Shown one piece after another: positions 56,551 to 64,000 of a stretch of DNA of 64,000 nt. The DNA lies in assembly GCA_019914945.1 (NCBI GenBank), contig CM034104.1, forward strand, positions 10,094,046-10,158,045, written 5' to 3'. Numbering within the stretch: the stretch's first letter is position 1; each line of letters opens with the position of its first letter. The notes beneath the pieces were generated by a model. It saw nothing but the letters and a program-made list of their open reading frames with translations. It searched no databases and was not told the DNA's origin. A program made the translations under genes and the position numbers. Source of the stretch: Typha latifolia. Its lineage: Eukaryota; Streptophyta; Magnoliopsida; Poales; Typhaceae.

Positions 56551-59500
56551 ATGGCGTCCTTCCTCCCCTCCACATTCGCCTTCTCTCCAAATCCCTCGAA
56601 CATCCGCTCGAAGCCTCTTCGCTTCTTCTCTCCTCGGAGGTTTCAGTCGGTGAATCCAATCCACGCCTCGTCTACCGAGGGGGAACCCGAGGAAGAAGAC
56701 CCACCTGGTGCTCGCGATCCCCACAAGCTTGCTTTCGCCAAAGCCGAGACTTACAAGAAGGCGAAGAGGTCGGCTCCGACCCAGGATCAAAACCCAGCTC
56801 CAGATTCTCGCAATGGAGCCGATGGCGGCGGCGAGCCGGCCCCTGAAATCTCGGCGTCAGTTAAGCTCGCGATGGAGCGAGCCAAGGAGTATAAGAAAAA
56901 CAAAGGAGCCGTGGGCGGGGGCGAGCAGGTTTCTGTCGTAAGTCCGACCAGTTCTGGTAATTTCTGATGATAATTCATTTTCTCTAATTGAAGTTAAATA
57001 GAACGATAAAATCTTTTGAATTTTCACGTAGATTTTAGCCTTTTCCAATCTTTTCGATGTCAGTTGCAATATTGGTACTGGATTTGATTGCTTTACATAT
57101 CCATCTGCGTACTGTATATCAAAAGTAAGAAATTTGGAATGAGAATCCTAAAAATGCTTTGGAACACTTTTGCCTTTGTGCTTGCATTTCCTCTCAGTCT
57201 TATATCCAAATATTATATGCCAGGAAATTGCTGCGGAAAATGTAAAGGAGAGGTAGAAATAGATATCTAGGAATTAATGTATTCGATGATGTCTTTGATG
57301 ATAAAGAGTACGAAAAATATTTGAGATGTATAGAAGTGGTTAAGTTAGTTGGGTTTCATGTATATCTCTGGAGTTAAAACTTAAGGAGTCATCCAGAAAA
57401 GAGCTGCCAAGAAAAAAGGCAAGCAAATATGTAAGATAATTATGTCTTTTAGCAACCAATGCACTGGTTAATGAGTATATCTAAGGACCGTTGATGAGAT
57501 TTGATATGATAACGCAACTTCTCTATGTTCATAGCTTAACTGTATATGCATAAACCTTGATATGATATTATTGGTAATTATTCAAAGGGTGGTTGGGGAC
57601 CTACTGTTTTCCCCTCTTCTCATTACGGCATATCCTCCTCCATAAAATTTTACGCAAGCATCTAGGACTTTGAAGAAAGAAGTGGTGGTTACTTATCAAT
57701 GGTTACTCATTAGAACTTTTCTTTTGTCTTTTTGATGTTGATGATGGATAATCCTCATTTCAACCTTTCAAGGTTGGCAAATTTTCTCTAGACATATTTA
57801 TCTGATCCAACCTGTCCTAAAGGAAAGTGGGACGAGATATTAGTGTAACATATGGAATTTATCATAGAAAGTGAAAGATCTACTTGAATCATATGCATAT
57901 TAGATTCTATTATAAAAAATAATAGAAAAATAAGAAAATAAAAATTAGTCACACATGAAACCTAAAAACTAAAAAAAAGCCTTACTCAAAACTATAATAA
58001 ATTTCGACTTAAATTTGACAAATTTTTATATTTGTAAATTACTATCGCAAAACAATAGTGAAGAGAAAGATTTGTCTTTATTGTTATTCCATAGTAGTAA
58101 TTTACGAATATAAAAATTTGTCAAATTCAAGTCGAAATTCAAAGAAGAGTTAAAAATTGGATGAAAAAGTTCAGTTTCGATCGATATGATCAAGTTTTGG
58201 CAGATACAGCTAATACAATTGAAACTGGCTGATCCCAGACCAAATTCAGTCACTAGGCTTGTTTCCGGTCCGAATTGGCCGATTTTGAGATCCGGGGGAA
58301 AAACTGAAATTTCTTCTTGATTTCTAAAATTTGAAGTGTAATTTATATAGATAAAGCATCAAAAGGAAACAAGCATCAAAATGGGTTAAATAGATTCAAA
58401 ATCAAGTAACTTTGGGTAGGATATGCTCAATACTTAGAAGCATTGATCGCCATGGATGGCCATGAGAGTGTATTGAGATACTCCCTTTTTATTGTTGTTG
58501 ATAATTCACTAGCAAAATATGCATCAACATGTGCTAACCGGTAAGGCAACTCATGGTCATAATTACTACCTCTTAGAGAACATGAGTTATTTGAAAGACT
58601 TTAGGGCATTGAGATAGTAATGTATTTTATATAGAAGTAAGGTGTAGAATGCACTAAATCTGAAGGCAATTGATATGACCCGATCCTAGATACTGGTTAG
58701 GTTTAACGAGTGCGGTCACAGAAGATTTGGATCTGCTCAGTCAGAAAAAAATATTTGCCAAATATTCTTCCAATGTCAAAAATTTACGAAACCAGTTGGA
58801 ATGACTTCGTGACTTTTCGATCTATAACTTTTGTATTCAGCCCCTCGCCAGATTCGAACTCGACGTAGGTTAAATCTGGACAAGTTTTTGACAGTAGTGT
58901 TGGCGACAGGTGGAGATAATCTTGGGTTAGAGAGCTAGAGGTGGAGTTGCAAGTTTGTAATGGAGGGTGGACAATGGGAGATGGTTGGGTATCTAGGATG
59001 AAGGAGGAAGGCTTAGGAGGGTGGTGGTTGATGGCGGTGAGATAGGAGATGGAGGAGGGAACTAACGATGGTGGCTTGCGGCTGGTGGTGATGAGATGGT
59101 GGACAAGGGCAAGGCGTGGCCTATCCAGGTGGTGGCTAGATGTGGCAGGGTGAGAGAGAAGAGAAGGGTGGAGGTGGTCAGTGCCCAAAGAAGAGGGGAT
59201 GCCGATGAATGAAGCGAGGAGGCAGCTAGTGGCCTTTGTGGCTTGCTCGGCTAGGTTTTAATGACGTGAGAGGGAGAGTCTAGGTCGGAGGGAGAGAGAG
59301 AGAGGAGAGAATAGAGACTAGGGAGAATGATTCTATTACTCAAAAAGTTGCCTTAACCTGATTGCACTTCATAATATGTATTGAAGGCTAACTGGTTTAA
59401 TTCAACTAAATACTTAAACCAAGTTTGAACAACCAATTAAACCATCTAAGTCATATGCTAAAATAGAAATCAATTGATGCTCAAATAAAAATAGACTAAC

Positions 59501-60318
59501 TAAGATAAGTGACTCGACCCAACATGTCCAATGTCCCACAAGGTGGTCCAACCTGACCTGGATCATATCAGTAATGCTTTGGGGACTATATGGACTATGC
59601 CGAAATATATATTTAAGTAGGCATCAATTTTTTAGTAAATTGTGAGAGCTACTGTTGCTGCTAAATCTCATTACCCAAGAGCCAAATTTAATTGCGACAT
59701 TAGGTTTAAATTTTAAGAAAATTCGACAACTGACTGAACCAATGATATGGTTCCCATGGAAGAAGCATATATAAACAATAGTGAAAGGTGAATCCATTAG
59801 CTACTGTCTTTTATCAAACATGCTTCTATTGTTTAATTAAGGATTTTTGTTATTTTTTCATAAGCAGAGCTAAGAACATGTATGTATTGCATTACTCTGG
59901 AAAGATTTGACATTCATTTTTATGTTTGTTCTTGCTCATACATTGGTCATGATCACTGTCCTTGGTAATTTCATATTTGTAGGTAAAGGGAATATAACAA
60001 CTTCAGCAGATGACATCTTAGATAGCAAAATAAGTAAGAAGGAAGCCTCAAGAATTTCCAGCATTGACTTTTTGGGCCTTGAATTCTCTGAGAAGAAAAG
60101 TTATAGAGGTGCACCACCTGGTTTGGTTCCAGTTGTGGAATCTTTTCTGGACGGTGATGTGCCTGAGGTGGAGCTTATTGTTGGTGATTCTAGCAAGTTT
60201 GATGACTCTACAGCATCAACCAAGATGAAATCAGAGAAAGATGATAATGCAGTCCTATACAAGCCTAAAGTATCTACTTGGGGAGTGTTTCCAAGGCCGA
60301 ACAACATTTCAAGGACGG
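56551..60318 (+). CDS. Probable plastid-targeted protein of unknown function, 5' part; exons 56551-56956 and 59983-60318
   Basis: Exon 1 starts at AAGTATGGCGTCC and encodes a Ser/Pro/Arg-rich, acid-poor N terminus (MASFLPSTFAFSPNPSN..., up to about residue 50) typical of a chloroplast transit peptide. An acidic and lysine-rich part follows, with two similar repeats (KLAFAKAETYKKAKR and KLAMERAKEYKKNKG). With the donor TTCTG^GTAATT at 56957 and the acceptor TTTGTAG at 59982 the phase matches (a Gly codon is split). Exon 2 adds ISSIDFLGLEFSEKK, GAPPGLVPVVESFLDGDVPEVELIVGD and STWGVFPRPNNIS, conserved-looking blocks ending at ACG^GTATGA in phase 1, so more exons must follow, probably beyond 64000. 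That is 247 residues so far. The GT at 56938 (GTAAGT) is a stronger-looking donor but gives the wrong phase. I recall uncharacterised plant proteins with the WGVFPRP motif but cannot name a function. Confidence 0.72.
58000..58139. repeat. Long near-perfect hairpin
   Basis: The left arm (aatttcgactt...gtaaattact, 58000-58044) and the right arm (58097-58139) are complementary over about 43 bases with two or three mismatches, around a loop of about 52 bases. It could be a MITE remnant or a small-RNA precursor-like fold. Confidence 0.8.
58671..59570 (-). mobile_element. Solo LTR of 900 bp in the intron
   Basis: Ends TGATATGACCC and GATCATATCA (TG...CA, partly inverted) with flanking 5-mers gcaat and gtaat (4 of 5). 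The interior has a purine-rich gagaga stretch (59270-59320), suggesting the minus strand is the sense strand, as in the CT-rich leaders of the other LTRs. No internal region is present. Confidence 0.6.
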
Positions 60319-63300
60319 TATGATGTTACTTGTGCGTACCTCCACTAGATCTATGATCTGTCCCTTCTCTTTCTGTTAACATCTATACTTCCTTTATTCT
60401 AAAGCACACAGATGTAGATTTTGGTTGGTTGTGTGAGATATCATCCTAAATGCCATATGTAGTCGCAAATCTAGGTTTATGGTAATTAGACCAATGATTG
60501 TCTTCTGTTGGCACGTGGTGGCACGACTGGCATGGCTAAGAAGAAGATGAGAAGAAAGAGAAAGGAGAGAGGATATGAAAGAGAAAGAAGAGAGGAGAAG
60601 AGAGAGAAAGGAGAGAGGGAGATTACTTACCATGCTATCATCGTCCCACCGTTGCTCGCCTTCATTCTACCATGTTGTAGCGGGAGGAATAAGACAGATA
60701 AAGAAGATGACCCAAATGGGTCGAAATTAAAAAGATCTGCATTATGATCTAACTTAAGTAGCGGATGATCCGCAATTTAAGTCAGATCTACAAAGTCAAT
60801 CATTTTTATTCAACCCGCTTCTGTGTAGTCTTCTTCGTCGAGCTAGGGCATGCGAAGGGTGACGACAATAGTGATAGGGACATCGAGCAATGATGATGAC
60901 GAAGATGGTGAGCGAGTCGTTGCTACAAGCCGAGAGGGTGTGCCATGCAACATCCCTTGTGCCACGTGCTGGTACGTCATTGGCACCCCCCATTCTGGTC
61001 GGCATAACCATCCTTGAATTAGACTTGGATGAAAAGGATATTATACCACAAGCTATGGGGGGTAAATAGAGAGAAGATTGGACATTATCTATGCATATAA
61101 AGATCTTTGAACCCTACAATCTTGTTATCATTTTTCTCTAATTTGATGTAACACCAAACTATAGTAGATAAGAGATTACTTTCCCAGTAATACTAAAAAA
61201 AAGGACATTTTTGCAAAATGTTTATTGTTACTTGCAAGTTATTGGGGTGAGAGATATTCATTGTATTATGAGATAACCTTCAACAGTTTACTAGTTCTTG
61301 CACAGGAAGAGCTGATATGAGATGAAATTCACCGAAAGGAAGATAAGTAGGGATCAATAGAAAACAATGCATCTTTTATCTCATATTCACCTATGAAAGC
61401 TAATGCACATCTGAACAAATCTGGAACGAATTTATGTTGATCACAAAGTACCTAGAACAGCATTTTGGACCAAAAATCAAGTTTGCTTAATCCTATGAAG
61501 GAGTCCTTTTAATCTGAAGGTGAATATGTGAGGACCGCAAATCTTTGCTCTCACCCGTCACCCAGGTGATCCTGGCAACAGTAATTCTGGTCAAAATTTG
61601 GTTGAGTTTCAGCAATGTTAAAGGTGAGGAAAGAAGATACAGCAGCAGCTCGGGAGAACAGGATTCAGCAGAAGCAGCAGCAATGAGCAGAGGGAATGCT
61701 AGCAGAAAAACTGGTCCGCAATATTTCAGCTGTTCAACAGTAGAAACAGAGGAAATTTGGAGAGGAATAGGTGGAGCAGAAGAAGAGGGACTCTGTGGGC
61801 AGAAAGATATGGAAGATAGTGTGTTTGCAGCTTGACCGCAATGAGGGACAAGAAGGCCTATATGACAGAAGGAAAAAAGGAGTGGAGATTCTGCAGGGGC
61901 TTTTCACATTATATCATCTGTCCTTCAATTGGTTGCCACATAAAACTAAGTTTAGTTTAATTTTCGCTCAGTTTACATTAGAATAAGGCTAGGACTCCTT
62001 CCTTTTAGAATTCTAATATTCAAGACCTCCAGAGATGGTCTCTTTTTCTTAAGCAGTGTCCCACCTAATTATATTAGGAATGCAAGTTGCCTATCAACAT
62101 AGGGACTCCAAAATATGGTTGACTTGCCTATTTTAACAAGGAAATCTATCCCTAACTTAGGTAATTCCATATTTCAAGACCCAACTGAACTTAGGTTATG
62201 TCAACTTGATGTATGCAACAGTACATGATACATCTGTATGGCATGGATACCGTGAATCTGCACGTGCCCACCTTGCTTATTGACAAGGTAATTAATGTTT
62301 TCAAGGAGAAAATTTTCCGAACTGAGTTATTAAAGTTTTAGACCCGCCTGGTGCAAAACAACATGATACTATGTCATTGAAATCAAGAAGTTGCATACTT
62401 TAATTCCTGCCATGTTATCAGATTGATGTTTCAATTCAATCTCTCCACCCATTATGCTAAGCTTTGTGTCAAGGCCTTTTCAGTTTTCACCGAAATGGGA
62501 TCTCCCTTCTTGCTAACAAACATATTGTCAAATATCTATAAGGTTGTGATTTCTGCCTCTCTATAATTCTTAGAGTAAGAAAAGTGGCTCTATCCAGTTT
62601 ATATTATATTTGTGAAAAATTCTTTTGTCAATGATCCTGTAGGAAAGGAGAAAGTTCATAGTTGATTTGTACTCTTCCATTTTTAAGTGTGACCATTTTT
62701 AAGTTCATGAGTGATAAGCTAAATCTTGACGTTCTTAAAATATTATACTAGTAAGTACTGGTGTTATGTTCTTGATATTACACTAGTGCATCCGAGCGGA
62801 GAAACATCTGCCACCTATCTGTACCACCAACAACCATGAGCTTAAATGGTATCATGTTTCCTTACTACTTCCTTTCACGTCAATTTTGTTTTCTCCTTCT
62901 CAATGAACCTTCTACTTCAGTAAATTAACTCTTTCATATTGGTGCATTATATGGTCTCAGGAAAGCTCTTTTTATTTGAACTTGAAACAAGGAAAATTTT
63001 GGCCATGTGCTAGAGAAGAAGATTCTTGATTGAAAAGATTTACAATGACAGATTCTTGAAACAAGGAAAGTTCTTTAAAGATGACCCCATGTGTGGCTCA
63101 GCAAGAGACTTAAAGTTAAAAATTGTGTTTTGGAAATTGAAAATGTTGAATATTGATAAGAAAAGAAATGCTTAATATTCTTGGTACTCCGTGTATATCT
63201 CAAGAAAGAGCTAGTGTAAGTGAAGATAGTTCTCCAATTTCTTGCATAATATAAGTTGTCTTAGTGAGCAGAGATATTTGCTATGGAGTTGCATAAAATA

Positions 63301-64000
63301 ACTTATGTTGTGCTACAAAACTTCTCAAAGGTGTCAACATGTAGAGTACATAATAAGATCTATAACACTAGAGCAATAATGGCATTTTCTAGATGAGAAT
63401 TCTCCTGTGTCCCTGAGAGTTTGCTGAAAATTCTTCTGTGTTTTACCTATTTGTTTTCCAATATCGAATGTCGAAATTTCTTTCTATGGTGTAACCAGAA
63501 GAATCTAATAGATTTTTTTATCTATAGGATTGTTGTGCGCTGGTTTGCCGGCACCTAACACAGGCCGTGTAAATGTCACTCTCCCGTGTAGAGGTGTGTC
63601 ACCTCATGCCAATGTGTGTCATTGTCTATCGCTCGATACAAGTAGGGTATCAAGCAGCATGTCCTGAGTGATGCCTAATACCTATTTAGCATGCTCACAA
63701 AGATCCCTTTTTGAGGTCTCTTAAGTACTATGCTTATTTTCCAAAACCAAAAGAAAGAAAAGGAGGAGAAAGAGATTTAAGAGAGGAGGTCAATCCAAGG
63801 TTGGGAACTTCAAATCCCATTTAAAAATATTCTTTTCTTATTTTTCTCTTCCTAATTTTTTTGTTTAGAAACCAAATCCGAGATTAATCATCCTTAATGT
63901 AGCAAAATGATGTGGCAAAATGAAGCTAGATCTATTATTTATAAAAGTTATTCTAATAAATCTAGCAATTTGTATTGGATCTATATAAAATACTCTTCAA
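60319..64000. other. Probable intron of the 56551 gene with repeat fragments
   Basis: No exon continuing the 56551 frame was found. 60500-60620 is a GAGAAG-rich tract followed by a GC-richer part, like the start of a reversed LTR. 61545-61850 contains a CAG-rich stretch with a 96-codon open frame, too biased to call a gene. 61990-64000 is AT-rich with no recognised element. Confidence 0.35.

Larger units (their letters stand above)
56957..59982 (+). other. Intron 1 of the 56551 gene
   Basis: About 3 kb, AT-rich, containing a hairpin (58000-58139) and a solo LTR (58671-59570). No further exon was recognised in it. Confidence 0.65.

Noticed and set aside
57225..57253. Small possible exon (GAAATTGCTGCGGAAAAT...) between exons 1 and 2 of the 56551 gene
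   Set aside because: Its 29-base length would bring the second exon into a stop; the direct join 56956 to 59983 is in phase without it.
58784..59188. 134-residue minus-strand open frame
   Set aside because: It lies wholly inside the 900-bp solo LTR and has no recognisable domain.
61545..61835. 96-residue open frame rich in Ser, Glu and Gly
   Set aside because: No domain, CAG-biased sequence, no promoter and no splice logic; probably repeat-derived.
1..64000. CRISPR arrays, bacterial operons, tRNA and rRNA genes
   Set aside because: No regularly spaced palindromic repeats, no tRNA box A/box B pairs and no rRNA-like sequence were found; introns and plant element families show a nuclear plant genome.

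Overview
This is a plant nuclear genomic window, probably from a monocot. Three split or promoter-bearing genes with plant-type products sit in about 55 kb of nested transposable elements. The GC-rich, C/G-ending codons of the intronless calmodulin-like gene beside AT-rich surroundings fit a monocot, but the species cannot be read from the sequence.

Layout. 1-5200: retroelement LTR sequence (a repeat-rich stretch at 540-1260, then a family B LTR to 4261). 5743-13853: nuclear gene for plastid ribosomal protein uL6c (RPL6) in three exons; the second intron (about 6 kb) holds a reverse-oriented LTR element flanked by 456-bp direct repeats that include a broken copy of the start of exon 3. 13854-23400: repeats, including a 1.2-kb Mutator-like element with a perfect 9-bp target duplication inside a probable LINE remnant, and a second family B LTR. 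23642-24148: a CML35/36-like calcium sensor. 24460-31240: small inverted-repeat elements, a diverged LTR, an 850-bp foldback and a 345-bp tandem repeat. 31247-37507: a three-level nest (Mutator-like element, into which a reverse solo LTR inserted, into which a forward solo LTR inserted). 38187-55735: a very large nested block whose two ends are 2.67-kb inverted copies of one another. It contains a decayed Ty3/Tekay-type chromovirus (39987-48321), a third family B LTR and a LINE 3' end (53202-54495) with a perfect 16-bp target duplication. 56551-60318 and beyond: the first two exons of a probable plastid-targeted protein of unknown function, whose 3-kb intron holds a 900-bp solo LTR.

The host genes do not form a pathway. 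RPL6 and the 56551 gene are probably both plastid proteins. The CML gene is a calcium sensor with its own TATA box. The most informative content is the layered history of insertions, which can be ordered from target duplications and shared breakpoints. In this text, 'X' and 'Y' name two related LTR subfamilies, and 'family B' a third LTR family; these names are mine.
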